From NCBI RefSeq assembly GCF_030268065.1, contig NZ_BSDD01000002.1, forward strand, positions 637,125 to 701,124: DNA of 64,000 nucleotides, in the 5' to 3' direction. Under the pieces are notes generated by a model, which saw nothing but the letters and a program-made list of their open reading frames with translations, searched no databases and was not told the DNA's origin. Both the position numbers and the translations under genes were made by a program. Shown here piece after piece: positions 8,254 through 17,823 of this stretch. This DNA comes from Geothrix rubra (lineage in GTDB: Bacteria > Acidobacteriota > Holophagae > Holophagales > Holophagaceae). Numbering within the stretch: the first letter of the stretch is position 1; the number at the start of each line of letters is the position of its first letter.

Positions 8254-8958
8254 TCATTCCGCCAGCAGCTCCGCCAAGAAGGCCGGCACCAGCTCGGTGG
8301 CCCGGCCGGTGCGGTGCTCGAGGAAGGCGTCCACCACCTGGCTGGGCTCGAGGTTGAGCTCCAGGGTGTGGGCCCGGGGGTGGACGGCCGCCACGAAGCC
8401 CGCGGCGGGATACACATGGCCGCTGGTGCCGATGGCCACGAAGAGGCCGCAGGTGTCCAGGGCCTCGAAGATGCGCTCCATCTCCAGGGGGCGCTCGCCG
8501 AACCACACGATGTGGGGGCGCAGGCGACCGTGGCGGCAGGTCGGGCAGCGGTCGTCAGCGTCCAGGTCGCCGGGCCAGGGCCGCACGGCCCGGCAGGCCA
8601 GGCAGCGGGCCTTCAGCAGCTCCCCGTGCATGTGCAGCAGGCTCCGCGATCCGGCCCGGTCGTGGAGGTCGTCCACGTTCTGGGTGACCAGGAGGAAGTC
8701 GCCGGGCCAGGCCGCCTCCAGCCGCGCCAGGGCGGCGTGGGCGGCGTTGGGCCGGACGCCCGCCAGGCCCCGCCGGCGCTCGTTGTAGAAGCGGTACACC
8801 AGGGCGGAGTTCCGGGCGAAGGCCTCCGGCGTGGCCACGTCCTCCACCCGGTGGTTCTCCCAGAGCCCATCCGCGTCGCGGAAGGTGCGCAGCCCGCTCT
8901 CCGCCGAGATCCCCGCCCCCGTGAGGACCACGATCCCGGCGTCGCGGGGGAGCTTCAT
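8254..8958 (-). CDS. cobB: NAD-dependent protein deacylase (sirtuin, CobB type)
   Basis: This 234-residue cytosolic enzyme removes acyl groups from lysines using NAD+. Visible family motifs are [15 protein letters not shown] near the N-terminus, the catalytic [13 protein letters not shown] and LHMHGE, two zinc CxxC pairs (CLAC and CPTC) and [12 protein letters not shown]. The FYNERRR stretch places a Tyr and Arg like those of class III sirtuins, which prefer succinyl/malonyl-lysine. The length is short but complete for CobB. ATG at 8958 overlaps the upstream phosphatase stop by ATGA, so the two are translationally coupled. Confidence 0.95.
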   Translation of the reverse strand: MKLPRDAGIVVLTGAGISAESGLRTFRDADGLWENHRVEDVATPEAFARNSALVYRFYNERRRGLAGVRPNAAHAALARLEAAWPGDFLLVTQNVDDLHDRAGSRSLLHMHGELLKARCLACRAVRPWPGDLDADDRCPTCRHGRLRPHIVWFGERPLEMERIFEALDTCGLFVAIGTSGHVYPAAGFVAAVHPRAHTLELNLEPSQVVDAFLEHRTGRATELVPAFLAELLAE

Positions 8959-10583
8959 TTCGCCGGGCCCAGGTCCAGGACCTTCCCGTCCACCGCCCCG
9001 GGCTTGAGCCCCAGTTCGTGCGCCAGGGTGGGCGCCAGGTCCACCGTGCGGACGGGCTCGGGGCGCGCGCCGCCCTTCCAGGGGCCCCAGAAGACCAGGG
9101 GCACGCGGCGATCGTAGGCCCAGGGCGAGCCGTGGCCGGCGAGGTATTCCCGGGGCGGCTCGCCGAAGAGGGTGAAGGGCTGGAAGGCCACCATCAGGTC
9201 CCCGCTGCGGCCCGCCAGGAAGCTGCGTCGCATCAGCACGTCCAGGCGGCTGTCCCGGGGGCTCCCGGTCGCGGCGGGGTCCACGGCCCCGAGCTCCTCC
9301 GCGGTGAAGGCGGCGGCCACCTCGGGTCGGGCCCGCAGCCAGGCCGCGGCCTCGCGCAGCACGGTGTCGCGGTCGAGGTGGCCGGCCTGCACGGCGCCCG
9401 CCTCCAGGTAGAACTCCGTGGGCTCGGGAGGCGCGGTGAACAGGTCCGCGGCCACCTTGAAGCGGTCCCTCATCGTGGCGTTCAGCCCGGCCAGGAAGGG
9501 CGCCTGGTCCACGCGCCGGGCGGGGAATCCCTCGGACTGGAGCGCCTCCACGGCATCCATGCCGCCGTGGTCGGCGCTGAGCACCACCCACACGGCAGGA
9601 TCGCGGCGCTTCAGGAAGGCGAGGAAGCGGCCCAGGGTGGCGTCCAGCCGGTGGAGCTGGTCCCGCATCTCCGTGCCCAGGTTGCCGTAGTTGTGGCCCA
9701 CGTAGTCCGTGGCGGAGAAGCTGACGGTGAGCAGGTCCGTGGCGGGGCCGCGACCCAGGTGCTCACCCTCGATGAGGGCTTCGGCGCCCTCCTCCGTGAC
9801 CTCGTCCAGGAAGGGCGACTTGGTGAACCGGGTGGTGAAGCCCTTGTCCAGGGGCATGCCCGCGCCCTGGATGAGGCGGGGCAGGGCGCCGTTGCGGACC
9901 ACGGTCTGGCCGAAGGTCCACTGGGCCACCCGCCCCTCGGGGGTGCCGGGAGCCTTGGTCCAGAGCCAGCTCCGGGTGGCGAACCGGGTGGCGAGGTCGT
10001 GGTCGAAGCGCACCAGCCAGGGCGGCAGCTCGGGCTGGTAGGCGGTGGAGCTGCCGAAGCCCGAGGGGCCCGTGAACCAGAAGACACCGCTCGGACGGCG
10101 TCCCGCCATGAGGATGGCCGCCCGGTCCTTGCCGGAGATGGAGAAGGCGCGGGCCCCGGGCACCTGGGCCTGCAGCCAGTCGCCCAGGGTGTCCCCCAGG
10201 AACCGGCCATTGGAGGCGGCGTGGACCCGGTCCCCGTCGAGGGGCTTCGCGGCCTCGTCCGCCACGCAGTAGATCAGCTTGCCGGAGGCGCGATCCAGCC
10301 ACTGGTTCTCCACGATGCCGGTGTGGGCGGGAAAGCGCCCGCTGAGCAGCACCGAGTGGCCGGGGCCCGTCTCCGTGATGCCGTGGTCCTGGTAGGCCTC
10401 GGTGAACTGGACACCGTCTGTCAACAGGCGATGGAGGCCCCCCGTCAGCTCGGGACCGTAGGTCTGGATGAGTTCCGCGGAGCACTGGTCGATGGAGATG
10501 ACGACCACCAGCCTCGGCCGGGCCGGGGCCGCGGCGGCGAGGAGGGCGGGGACGGCGAGGGGAAGGGCGCGGCGGAAGTCCAT
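8955..10583 (-). CDS. Secreted PafA-like alkaline phosphatase
   Basis: The 542-residue protein has a short signal peptide (ending about residue 22) and the alkaline-phosphatase-superfamily metal motifs: VVVISIDQ (first Asp, about 32), [13 protein letters not shown] (Thr nucleophile candidate, about 72), FSATDYVGH and SADHGG. Length and motif order match PafA/type I phosphodiesterase-like phosphomonoesterases of the periplasm, which release phosphate from organic phosphomonoesters. The start is the ATG whose A is also the last base of the preceding gene's TGA (TGATG). The frame could be extended far upstream, but that would run across the barrel gene, and the extension has no protein character. 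Confidence 0.88.
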   Translation of the reverse strand: MDFRRALPLAVPALLAAAAPARPRLVVVISIDQCSAELIQTYGPELTGGLHRLLTDGVQFTEAYQDHGITETGPGHSVLLSGRFPAHTGIVENQWLDRASGKLIYCVADEAAKPLDGDRVHAASNGRFLGDTLGDWLQAQVPGARAFSISGKDRAAILMAGRRPSGVFWFTGPSGFGSSTAYQPELPPWLVRFDHDLATRFATRSWLWTKAPGTPEGRVAQWTFGQTVVRNGALPRLIQGAGMPLDKGFTTRFTKSPFLDEVTEEGAEALIEGEHLGRGPATDLLTVSFSATDYVGHNYGNLGTEMRDQLHRLDATLGRFLAFLKRRDPAVWVVLSADHGGMDAVEALQSEGFPARRVDQAPFLAGLNATMRDRFKVAADLFTAPPEPTEFYLEAGAVQAGHLDRDTVLREAAAWLRARPEVAAAFTAEELGAVDPAATGSPRDSRLDVLMRRSFLAGRSGDLMVAFQPFTLFGEPPREYLAGHGSPWAYDRRVPLVFWGPWKGGARPEPVRTVDLAPTLAHELGLKPGAVDGKVLDLGPAK

Positions 10584-11245
10584 CAGAACGCCACGCCCAC
10601 GCCGAAGGTCCACATGCGCTCGAACTCCTGGCCGTTGCCCTGGGCGGTGAAGTAGCTGGCCAGGTCCGCGGCCGTGTTCAGCCGCACGGGCTTGTCCTTG
10701 GTGATGGGCTGCTGGTAGCTGGCGGCCAGGTAGGGGTGCACCACCGGCAGGGGCAGGCGCCAGCGCGCGCCCACGCGGAGCCAGGTACGGCTGAGGTCCC
10801 GGGCGTTGGAGAGGCCGTTGGCGTCGAAGGTGTAGCGCTGGAAGCGCTGGATCACGCCGATCTCCCCCGCCAGGCCCGTGAAGGGCACCCACACCTGGGC
10901 GTTGAGGCCCACGCCCGCGCCCTGCTGCTTCAGGGCCGTGCCCTGGACGGAACTGCCCTGCGCGAGGGTGCCGTCGGCCTTCCACTGGGAGTACTCCAGG
11001 CCCGCCTCCATGCGGAAGAGGGGGCCGACCTGGAAGAGGCGCCGGTTCACGGAGGCGATGAAGCCGCGGCCCGTATCGAGGCCGCCGGAGGCCAGCTGGC
11101 CCGTGCCGCTGATGAGGGTCTGCGGCAGGTTCTGGCCGCTGGGTCGCGGCACCTCCAGACGCAGGTCCCACTGGGCGGCAAGGGGCAGGGCCGCCAGGCC
11201 CAGCGACAGGCCCGCGAGGCGGAGAGGGGGGACGATACGGCGCAT
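10583..11245 (-). CDS. Outer-membrane beta-barrel protein
   Basis: The 220-residue protein has a signal peptide (ending LPLAAQ, about residue 25) and then alternating polar/hydrophobic strands such as FRMEAGLEYSQWKA, VGLNAQVWVPF, WLRVGARWRLPL and HPYLAASYQQ. The final strand MWTFGVGVAF ends in Phe, the Bam recognition feature of outer-membrane barrels. The size suggests 8-10 strands. Function is unknown; it is the first gene of a unit with the phosphatase and sirtuin, so a link to phosphate-ester uptake is possible but unproven. Confidence 0.75.
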   Translation of the reverse strand: MRRIVPPLRLAGLSLGLAALPLAAQWDLRLEVPRPSGQNLPQTLISGTGQLASGGLDTGRGFIASVNRRLFQVGPLFRMEAGLEYSQWKADGTLAQGSSVQGTALKQQGAGVGLNAQVWVPFTGLAGEIGVIQRFQRYTFDANGLSNARDLSRTWLRVGARWRLPLPVVHPYLAASYQQPITKDKPVRLNTAADLASYFTAQGNGQEFERMWTFGVGVAF

Positions 11246-11269
11246 CGGGACTCCGGCGGAAAGCTCCGA

Positions 11270-11791
11270 TCATACCCCCCGGAAGGGCCACGTCCGCAGG
11301 GGCGTGTAACATCCCTGCGGCGCGCTCTCGAAGAGCACGAGCCGGTCCGCCGCGAAGGCCGCGGCGGGCGGGTCCGCGAAGGCCGCCACGGGCCGGGCCC
11401 GGCGGAAGCGGGCCAGGGTGAGGTGGGCGCGGAAGGGCTTGGCGTCGAAGGCCTCGCCGGCCGCCGCCAGGGCGCTCCGCAGGTCCCCGGCCAGGGCCTC
11501 CAGGGCCGCGCTGGGCGCCACGCCCAGCCAGAGCACGCGCGCCCGGTCCGCTGCGGGGAAGCCGCCCAGGTGGGTCGTGGCGAGTTCGAAGGGCCGCTGC
11601 CGCACGGCCACCGCCGCGCCCAGGCGCGCGAGGGCATCCAGGTCCTCCGGCGCGCGGGCCCCCAGGAAGGCGAGCGTCAGGTGCAGGCCCCCGGGCCGGG
11701 ACCACCCCTCGATCCCGGGATGGCTCCGCTGCCAGCGGTCCAGGGTTTCGCATGGATCCGGCGGCAGGGGCAGCGCGAGGAAGAGGCGCAC
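11270..11791 (-). CDS. thpR: RNA 2',3'-cyclic phosphodiesterase (2'-5' RNA ligase family)
   Basis: The 173-residue enzyme has the two HxTx motifs of the 2H phosphoesterase family: HLTL at residue 37 and HLTL at residue 123, with the usual spacing of about 85. Family members hydrolyse 2',3'-cyclic phosphate RNA ends to 2'-phosphates; the older name reflects weak reverse ligation. GTG 11791 is chosen because it opens VRLFLALPLP, the normal family N-terminus, and TGAAGG precedes it. It lies 8 bases after the small membrane gene in the same direction. Confidence 0.9.
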   Translation of the reverse strand: MRLFLALPLPPDPCETLDRWQRSHPGIEGWSRPGGLHLTLAFLGARAPEDLDALARLGAAVAVRQRPFELATTHLGGFPAADRARVLWLGVAPSAALEALAGDLRSALAAAGEAFDAKPFRAHLTLARFRRARPVAAFADPPAAAFAADRLVLFESAPQGCYTPLRTWPFRGV

Positions 11792-11799
11792 GCCGACCT

Positions 11800-12078
11800 T
11801 CAGGCCCCGGTGGCACTGCGCCGGGCGACCCAGAGATAGAAGAGCCCCCGGGCCTGGACGCCCAGCACCATGAGGGGGAGGACGATCACGAGGACCAGGA
11901 GGAGGTTCAGCTTGTGGGCCAGGGCCGGGAGGAGGAAGGCGGCGGGGATGAACAGCCCGATCCACTGGCCCAGGATGAAGACGAGGCCAGCCTTCCAGCG
12001 GCTGGAGACCCCGAGCCGATCCTGGAAATCCGGGGGCATGGCGAGGGGCGTCTTCACGAACTCGGTCAGGGTCGGCAT
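11800..12078 (-). CDS. Small two-helix membrane protein
   Basis: The 92-residue protein has a polar N-terminal 30 residues and two hydrophobic segments (about 31-53 and 57-80), then ends RRSATGA. No family is recognised. CAGGATGCACC upstream of the ATG gives a modest ribosome site. It lies between the thioredoxin-like gene and thpR, with spacings of 19 and 8 bases, so the three probably form one transcript. No function can be assigned. Confidence 0.55.
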   Translation of the reverse strand: MPTLTEFVKTPLAMPPDFQDRLGVSSRWKAGLVFILGQWIGLFIPAAFLLPALAHKLNLLLVLVIVLPLMVLGVQARGLFYLWVARRSATGA

Positions 12079-12097
12079 GGTGCATCCTGGCGTGGGG

Positions 12098-12649
12098 TCA
12101 CGGCTTCATCTTCCACTTGATGCTGCAGCCCATGCTCGGATGCTGGGTCTTCTCGGGGGGGCGACCCTCCACCATGGCCTCGATGGCGGCCCGCAGCTCC
12201 TGCCGTGTGACGCGCCCGGGCTCCTTCCAGTTGTCGTCCAGGCGGCCCCGGTAGGCCAGGTGCCGGTGCGACCCGTACAGGAAGAAGTCCGGCGTGCAGA
12301 CCGCGCCCAGGGCCCGGGCCACGGACTGGTCCTCGTCCCAGAGGTAGGGGAAGACGTAGCCCTTGGCCTGGGCCCGGGCGCGCATGGCCTCGAAGCTGTC
12401 CTCGGGGTAGGCCACCGCATCGTTGGAATTGATGGCCACCACATCGCAGCGCCCGGCGAAGTCCCGGGCCAGGGCGTTGAGGCGGTCATCCACCGACTGC
12501 ACGTAGGGGCAGTGGTTGCACATGACCACCACCAGGAGGGCCGGGGTGTGGAAGTCATCCCGGGACCAGAGCCGCCCGTCCACCCCCGGCAGCGTGAAGT
12601 CGGGGCAGGGGGTTCCGATGGGAACCATGGTGGATTCCATCAGGGCCAT
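12098..12649 (-). CDS. Thioredoxin-like (AhpC/TSA) family protein with a single-Cys CNHCP site
   Basis: The 183-residue protein has a thioredoxin-fold peroxiredoxin/ResA-like core: PCPDFTLPGVDG, then LLVVVMCNHCPYVQSV with C-N-H-C (a CxxC redox pair), and CTPDFFLYG with the cis-Pro region. It is a predicted thiol peroxidase or disulfide reductase of the common cytosolic 'thioredoxin family, CNHCPYV' group. No signal peptide follows the chosen ATG, which is preceded by CCGGAGGTCCC. A longer N-terminus from 12742 is possible but lacks a good ribosome site. It heads a minus-strand unit, divergent from the sigma-54 activator. Confidence 0.85.
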   Translation of the reverse strand: MALMESTMVPIGTPCPDFTLPGVDGRLWSRDDFHTPALLVVVMCNHCPYVQSVDDRLNALARDFAGRCDVVAINSNDAVAYPEDSFEAMRARAQAKGYVFPYLWDEDQSVARALGAVCTPDFFLYGSHRHLAYRGRLDDNWKEPGRVTRQELRAAIEAMVEGRPPEKTQHPSMGCSIKWKMKP

Positions 12650-12721
12650 GGGACCTCCGGGGTACCCCTCCATCGTACGCCCGGGAGCAAGGCTGAATTT
12701 TTTCTCAGTCATTTTTTTGAC

Positions 12722-12749
12722 TTGACCCGCAGGGCCCTGCATCTAGGCT
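12722..12749 (+). promoter_or_regulatory. Probable sigma-70-type promoter of the activator gene
   Basis: TTGACC (12722-12727) and TAGGCT (12744-12749) are separated by 16 bp and lie in an AT-rich patch (two T runs at 12697-12718) that is rare in this window. The start codon follows 19 bases after the -10 hexamer. Assignment is by resemblance only. Confidence 0.5.
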
Positions 12750-12768
12750 TGTTCCAACCTAGGAGCCC

Positions 12769-14232
12769 ATGACCCAGCTGCCGCGCCTTCACTGGTCCAC
12801 CCTCGGGGACGACACCGGGGGGCTGGAGCATCGGTGGGCTTCCCTCTGGGATGTGACCGTGGATCGCGGCGCGTCGCCGGCCCTGGCCCCGCGGGACGTC
12901 GATCTCTGGGTGATCAGCGCCAAGGGCGCCTGGCCGCCGCCGGAGCTGAACCGCATGATGGCCGAGGTGGGGGCCCTGCCCATCCTCCTGGGCCTGAAGC
13001 CGGAGGCTGCGCCCATGGACGCGAAGGCCCTGGCGGAGTGGGGCTCCCTCGGCTCCGTGCGCTGGGGCATCCTCGGCCTCGAGCCGCCCATGCCGGGCCT
13101 GCGCCCGCGTTCCGGCACCACCACCCAGCTCAGCGCGTCGCAGGCCCTGGCCTTCGGCCTGGTGGGGGCCAGTCCCGCCATGCAGGACGTGCTGGCCCGC
13201 GCCCGGGCCGCCGCCGCCACCCGGGCCACGGTGCTGCTGCTGGGGGAGAGCGGCACGGGCAAGGAGGTCATCGCCCGGGCCATCCACCGCATGAGCGGCG
13301 ATGCCGCCCAACCCTTCGTGGCCGTGCACTGCGGCGCCATCCCCGAGAACCTGCTGGAGTCCGAGCTCTTCGGCTACAACAAGGGCGCCTTCACCGACGC
13401 CCGGAAGGACACGCCGGGCAAGTTCCGCGAAGCCCACGGCGGCACGATCTTCCTGGACGAGGTCGGCACCATGCCCCTGGGGGCCCAGGTGCGCCTCCTC
13501 CGGGTCCTGCAGGAGCGCGAGGTGCAGCCCCTGGGCGGCGGCGCCCCCGTGAAGGTGGAGGTCCGCGTGGTGACGGCTTCCAACGTGGACCTGTGGAAGA
13601 AGGTGCAGGAGGGCGCCTTCCGGGAGGATCTCTTCTACCGGCTGGAGGTGGTGCCCATCACCCTGCCGCCCCTGCGGGCGCGGCGGGAGGAGATCCCCTT
13701 CCTGGCCCAGCACTTCCTCAACCGCAAGGCCCGCGAGCACGGCCTGTATCCCAAGGCCCTGCATCCCAGCGTGGATCCCCTGCTCATGGCCCTGCCCTGG
13801 CCCGGCAACGTGCGCCAGCTGGAGAACGCCATCGAGCGGGCCATCGTGCTCTCGGGCACCCGGCCCGTGCTCACCCGGGAGGACTTCGCCTTCCTGGCCG
13901 AACGCATGGGCGACGCCCCTCCCCAGCCGGAGGCGTCCCTCCGCCCGGCCCCCGGGATGCCGGAGGTCCCGGCGTCCGCCCCGTCCCCCTTCGGCCAGAC
14001 GGCCCCGACGCCCGCGCCGGCCTTCGGCCTGGACCTGCCCCCCGAGGGCCTGGACCTGAACCAGGTCGTCTCCGACATGGAGAAGACGCTGATGCTGCAG
14101 AGCCTGGCCATCACCCGCGGCAACAAGAAGCGGGCCGCCGACCTGCTGGGCCTGAAGCGGACCACCTTCCTGGAGAAGATGAAGCGGCTGGACCTCGAGG
14201 AGAGCGAATCCGCCACGGCCGACGAGGATTAG
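12769..14232 (+). CDS. Sigma-54-dependent activator without a receiver domain, GAFTDA variant
   Basis: The 487-residue protein has an N-terminal domain of about 130 residues that is not a phosphorylatable receiver (no acidic pair at the start, no phospho-Asp site). A full AAA+ domain follows: Walker A GESGTGKE (about 159), Walker B IFLDEV, arginine-finger region [12 protein letters not shown] proline-rich linker (about 385-425) leads to a Fis-type helix-turn-helix ([21 protein letters not shown]). The sigma-54 contact loop reads GAFTDA, not the canonical GAFTGA, which may alter sigma contact. Target genes may include the secreted-protein gene downstream; that is inference from position only. 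Confidence 0.9.
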   Translation: MTQLPRLHWSTLGDDTGGLEHRWASLWDVTVDRGASPALAPRDVDLWVISAKGAWPPPELNRMMAEVGALPILLGLKPEAAPMDAKALAEWGSLGSVRWGILGLEPPMPGLRPRSGTTTQLSASQALAFGLVGASPAMQDVLARARAAAATRATVLLLGESGTGKEVIARAIHRMSGDAAQPFVAVHCGAIPENLLESELFGYNKGAFTDARKDTPGKFREAHGGTIFLDEVGTMPLGAQVRLLRVLQEREVQPLGGGAPVKVEVRVVTASNVDLWKKVQEGAFREDLFYRLEVVPITLPPLRARREEIPFLAQHFLNRKAREHGLYPKALHPSVDPLLMALPWPGNVRQLENAIERAIVLSGTRPVLTREDFAFLAERMGDAPPQPEASLRPAPGMPEVPASAPSPFGQTAPTPAPAFGLDLPPEGLDLNQVVSDMEKTLMLQSLAITRGNKKRAADLLGLKRTTFLEKMKRLDLEESESATADED

Positions 14233-14402
14233 CCCTGGGGGCGGGACCCGAGGCCTGAGTCCGCAGGGCGAAGCGGATGACGCGGCTGGGCCTCGGGGAC
14301 GGCGCGGGCCCGGTGGCCTTCGAGCAGGTCCTTCCGGGTGCCAGCCAGGAAGATCGGGGATCCCGGATCGCCCCGGGCCTGATCCTGTCTGGACACGCTG
14401 AA

Positions 14403-14419
14403 AATTAACAAGAATTAAC
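14403..14419 (+). repeat. Two AATTAAC direct repeats in the 263-bp gap before the secreted-protein gene
   Basis: AATTAAC occurs at 14403-14409 and 14413-14419, 10 bp apart (about one helix turn), in an otherwise GC-rich gap from 14233 to 14495. A related ATTAATT lies at 14475-14481. This looks like a regulator or polymerase binding region for the gene at 14496. No -24/-12 element or terminator was recognised in the gap, and the rest of it shows nothing clear. Confidence 0.4.
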
Positions 14420-14495
14420 CGGACTCGCCGCGCCGCCGGCCTACCCTGAACAGAGATTCTAGGACTGAGTCTCGATTAATTCATGGGAGGCGCCG

Positions 14496-16613
14496 ATGGT
14501 GCGGTTGCGTGTGCGGGGAGCCGCCAGCCTCGTGGCGGCGTTCTTGGCCCTGGTCCCGGTCGGGGCCCGGGCGCAGTCCTGCGGCGTGGAGCGCTGGTCC
14601 GTGAAGACCGGCACGGATGCGGACGCCGGGCTGATCAACGTGGGCGCGACGCAGACCAACACCATCGCGACCCTGCGCAGCTGGCCCGCGCCCAGTCCCA
14701 TCCCGGCGAACAACCGCGTGGCGCCCTACGAGACGACGGTCTGGGTGCTGAATGCCACCCTCACGGAGTTCAAGCTCGAGACCGACTCGGACATCCACCT
14801 CGTCCTCCAGGACGCCAGCGGGCTGACCATGATCGCGGAGATCCCCTCGCCGGGCTGCGTGGGTGCCTCGAGCCCCCTGGCGGCCGGGATCACGAACGCC
14901 CGGAACCAGTTCCAGGCGGTCTACACGCCCACCTCCAGCTTCCAGACGGTGAACGTGCCCGTGCGGGTCACCGGCGTGGGCATGTTCGACTTCCTCCATG
15001 GCCAGACGGGCGTGGCTCCCAACGGCATCGAGCTGCACCCTGTCATCGACATCCAGTTCAACCCGGGCGCCTCCAACACCGTCTCCGCCAGCATCACCAC
15101 CCCCTCGTCGAACGCGACGGTGGCCAGCGGCACGGCCGTCTCCTTCGCCGGGAGCGCCACGGACAGCAGCAGCTCCGCCACCCTCGGCTACGCGTGGACC
15201 TTCGGGGACGGCGGCACGGCCTCGGGTGCCTCGGCCAGCCACACCTACACCAACACGGGCAGCGCCAACGCGACCTACACCGTGACCTTCACGGCCACGG
15301 ACAACACGGGCGCCAGCGGCAGCGCCACGCGCACGGTGACCGTCACCCCGGCCACCTCCGGGGGCGGGGGCACCACGACGCAGATCCTCGGCAATCCGGG
15401 CTTCGAGACCGGCGCGGCCAGCCCCTGGGTCGCCTCGGTCAGCGTGGTGGACAACAGCACCTCCGAGCCGGCCCACAGCGGAAGCTGGAAGGCCTGGCTG
15501 GACGGCTACGGCAGCAGCCACACCGACACGCTCATCCAGCAGGTGGCCATCGATCCCACGGCCACGGCCGCCGCGCTGACCTTCTGGCTGCACATCGACA
15601 CGGCGGAGACCAGCACCACCGCCGCCAACGACACGCTGAAGGTGCAGCTCCGCAACAGCTCGGGCACGGTCCTGGCCACCCTGGCCACCTACTCCAACCT
15701 GAACGCCAATACTGGTTACGCCCAGAAGAGCTTCGACCTCACGGCCTACAAGGGACAGACCCTGCAGGTCTACCTGGTGGGCACGGAGAACAGCTCCAAC
15801 CAGACGAGCTTCGTGGTGGATGACTTCGCCCTGAACGTGACCACCTCGGGCGGCGGCGGCGGCTCCGACACCACGCCGCCCACCGTCTCCGCCACGGAGA
15901 CCGGCACCAGCGGCCCGATCACGTTCTCGGCCACGGCCTCGGACAACGTGGGCGTGACGAAGGTGGAGTTCTACGTGGACGGCGCCCTCAAGGGCACGGA
16001 CACGGCCGCGCCCTACACGATGGGCCTGGACAGCACCACCCTGGCCAACGGGAGCCACAGCCTCATGGCCAAGGCCTACGATGCGGCGGGCAACGCGGGA
16101 ACGTCCTCGACCGTGACGTTCTCGGTGAGCAACAGCAGCACGATGCCGACGGACCTCATCACCAACGGGGGCTTCGAGGGCGGGACGACGGGCTGGACGG
16201 GCACGACGGCCGACATCGGCAGCTTCAGCGGAGAGAGCGCCCACAGCGGGAGCGCCTGCTGCTGGCTGCTCGGCACCGGGAGCACGGCCACGGAAACCCT
16301 CGCCCAGACGGTGACGCTGCCGAGCAGCCTGGCGAGCGCCAGCTTGTCGTTCTGGATCCACATCGACACCGCGGAGACCACCACGACCACGGCCTACGAC
16401 ACGCTGAAGGTGCAGGTGCGCAACAGCTCGGGCACGGTGCTGGCGACGCTGGCCGCCTACTCCAACCTGAACGCGGCCGCGGGGTACGTGCAGAAGGCCT
16501 TCGACCTCTCCGCCTACCGGGGGCAGACTATCCAGATCTACTTCCTCGGCAGCGAAGACAGCTCCAACCAGACGTCCTTCGTCCTGGATGACGTCAGCCT
16601 CGACGTCCAGTAG
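14496..16613 (+). CDS. Large modular secreted protein with PKD, Ig-like and duplicated C-terminal carbohydrate-binding-like modules
   Basis: The 705-residue protein has a signal peptide (ending RAQS, about residue 27). An N-terminal domain (to about 185) precedes a PKD domain (about 195-285, with YAWTFGDGGTASG). Then comes a module of about 150 residues starting NPGFETGAASPW, an Ig-like domain (about 465-545, with VEFYVDG) and a second copy of the same module starting NGGFEGGTTGW. The two copies share the stretch TLKVQ(L/V)RNSSGTVLATLA and a terminal SSNQTSFV. No catalytic domain is seen. It is probably a surface-binding or matrix protein. GGGAGGCGCCG precedes the ATG. Confidence 0.8.
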   Translation: MVRLRVRGAASLVAAFLALVPVGARAQSCGVERWSVKTGTDADAGLINVGATQTNTIATLRSWPAPSPIPANNRVAPYETTVWVLNATLTEFKLETDSDIHLVLQDASGLTMIAEIPSPGCVGASSPLAAGITNARNQFQAVYTPTSSFQTVNVPVRVTGVGMFDFLHGQTGVAPNGIELHPVIDIQFNPGASNTVSASITTPSSNATVASGTAVSFAGSATDSSSSATLGYAWTFGDGGTASGASASHTYTNTGSANATYTVTFTATDNTGASGSATRTVTVTPATSGGGGTTTQILGNPGFETGAASPWVASVSVVDNSTSEPAHSGSWKAWLDGYGSSHTDTLIQQVAIDPTATAAALTFWLHIDTAETSTTAANDTLKVQLRNSSGTVLATLATYSNLNANTGYAQKSFDLTAYKGQTLQVYLVGTENSSNQTSFVVDDFALNVTTSGGGGGSDTTPPTVSATETGTSGPITFSATASDNVGVTKVEFYVDGALKGTDTAAPYTMGLDSTTLANGSHSLMAKAYDAAGNAGTSSTVTFSVSNSSTMPTDLITNGGFEGGTTGWTGTTADIGSFSGESAHSGSACCWLLGTGSTATETLAQTVTLPSSLASASLSFWIHIDTAETTTTTAYDTLKVQVRNSSGTVLATLAAYSNLNAAAGYVQKAFDLSAYRGQTIQIYFLGSEDSSNQTSFVLDDVSLDVQ

Positions 16614-16627
16614 CGAACCCTCCCACC

Positions 16628-17341
16628 ATGGATTCCGCCATGACCTTTCGATTCAACGCATCCCTGATGTTCCCCTGCGTCCTGGCGCTGCCGCTGGCCG
16701 CCCAGTCCGGGCGCATGCCCCTGCAGGACGCCCCTGCCCACACCGTGCTGGTGGATGACGACGACGGCCGCGTGGAGATCGTGCCGCCCGCGGCCCCAGC
16801 CACGGCGCCCGCCCGGACCTTCCATGGCGGGTCCGTGGTGAAGGCCCCCCGGGTGTCCACCCTGTTCCTGGGCACCGCCTGGTCCGCCCGCGCCCACGCG
16901 GGCGTCATGCGCGACCTCAACGGCGCCCTGGTGGCCTTCGGGGTCTCCGAGCGCTTCGCCGCGATGAAGTCCTTCAGCCTCACTGCCTACAGCTTCCCCG
17001 TGGCGGAGGAAGGGGTGGTTCCCTTCCTGCCCCAGGGACCCACCGTGACCGACCTGGCCCTCCAGCACTTCCTCCACGCGGCCCTGGCCCAGGGCCGACT
17101 CGGCCGGCCCAGCCCGGAGTCCCTGGTCGTGGTCTTCCTGGCCCCCGGCCAGAACCTCACCCTGGGGGGCAAGGCCGCCGGCGAGGCCTTCCTGGCCTAC
17201 CACTCCGCCTACCACGACGAGGCCGGGCTGATGCGCTACGTGGTGGTGCCCTTCGGCGCTTCGGTGACGGCCACGGCCCACGCGGCGGAACAGGCCCTCG
17301 CGGCGGCCATCCTCAACCCGGACGGGGATGGCTGGTACTAG
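16628..17341 (+). CDS. Secreted protein of unknown function
   Basis: The 237-residue protein has an N-terminal hydrophobic segment ending ALPLAAQSG, a signal peptide. The mature part contains HTVLVDDDDGRVEIV, VSTLFLGTAWSA, SLVVVFLAPGQNLTLGG and AYHSAYHDEAGLMRYVVVPF. These look like one alpha/beta domain, but I recognise no family. The start could also be ATG 16640, which gives a cleaner signal peptide; neither has a good ribosome site. It follows the modular secreted protein by 14 bases and overlaps the next gene by 14 bases, so the three are likely co-expressed. Confidence 0.6.
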   Translation: MDSAMTFRFNASLMFPCVLALPLAAQSGRMPLQDAPAHTVLVDDDDGRVEIVPPAAPATAPARTFHGGSVVKAPRVSTLFLGTAWSARAHAGVMRDLNGALVAFGVSERFAAMKSFSLTAYSFPVAEEGVVPFLPQGPTVTDLALQHFLHAALAQGRLGRPSPESLVVVFLAPGQNLTLGGKAAGEAFLAYHSAYHDEAGLMRYVVVPFGASVTATAHAAEQALAAAILNPDGDGWY

Positions 17342-17762
17342 CCTGCTCGCGCCCCTGGCGGCCGCGATCCTCGCGGTGGGCCCGGCCGCCGGCCTGCCCT
17401 TCGACCGGGTGGTGCCGGGTACGGATCACGTCGTGTTCTACCGGGTGGAGGGCGACCACCAGTTCCTGTTCGTCTACCGGATGCCCGGTCGGACGCTGCA
17501 GGCCCTGGAAATCGACCGGCGGGAGCGCGACGGGGACGAGGACGGGGAGGAGGCCGCCGAGGTGGTGCATCACCTGCCCATCTCCCGGCTGGCCGGCCGG
17601 ATCCAGTACCTCGAGCTGGATCGCCTGCCGGGTTCCCGGAGGGCCCTGCTGGCCTTGACGCGGAAGCGCGCCGCCGTGGTCGAGGGCGTGCGGCTCGAGG
17701 CGACGGGATCCACACCCGACCACTGGCTCGGTCTGGCGCCTGATGGGCCACCCCGGCCCTGA
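17328..17762 (+). CDS. Small secreted protein of unknown function
   Basis: The 144-residue protein has a signal peptide (about residues 1-23, ending AAGLP) and a mature region with no recognised family (DHVVFYRVEGDHQFLFVYRM is the most conserved-looking stretch). Its ATG lies 14 bases inside the preceding gene, with GGACGGGG just upstream, so translation is probably coupled. Two hairpins follow the stop codon, closing this transcription unit. Confidence 0.5.
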   Translation: MAGTSLLAPLAAAILAVGPAAGLPFDRVVPGTDHVVFYRVEGDHQFLFVYRMPGRTLQALEIDRRERDGDEDGEEAAEVVHHLPISRLAGRIQYLELDRLPGSRRALLALTRKRAAVVEGVRLEATGSTPDHWLGLAPDGPPRP

Positions 17763-17776
17763 GGCCCGGAACAAGA

Positions 17777-17823
17777 GCGGGGGGGGACAGCCGTCCCCCC
17801 CCGCCGTTCCCCCCGGAACGTTT
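17777..17823 (+). terminator. Tandem hairpins, probable intrinsic terminator
   Basis: GCGGGGGGGGAC pairs perfectly with GTCCCCCCCCGC around the loop AGCC (17777-17804). Directly after it CGTTCC pairs with GGAACG around CCCC (17805-17820), followed by TTT. The second hairpin plus short T run is terminator-like. This separates the secreted-protein genes from prmA. Confidence 0.6.

Noticed and set aside
10584..11816. Upstream extension of the PafA-like phosphatase frame
   Set aside because: It crosses the barrel gene, has Pro/Arg/Gly-rich noise composition, and a signal peptide begins at the shorter start.
14229..14411. 60-codon minus-strand frame after the sigma-54 activator
   Set aside because: No ribosome site, no conserved features, and composition of chance translation.
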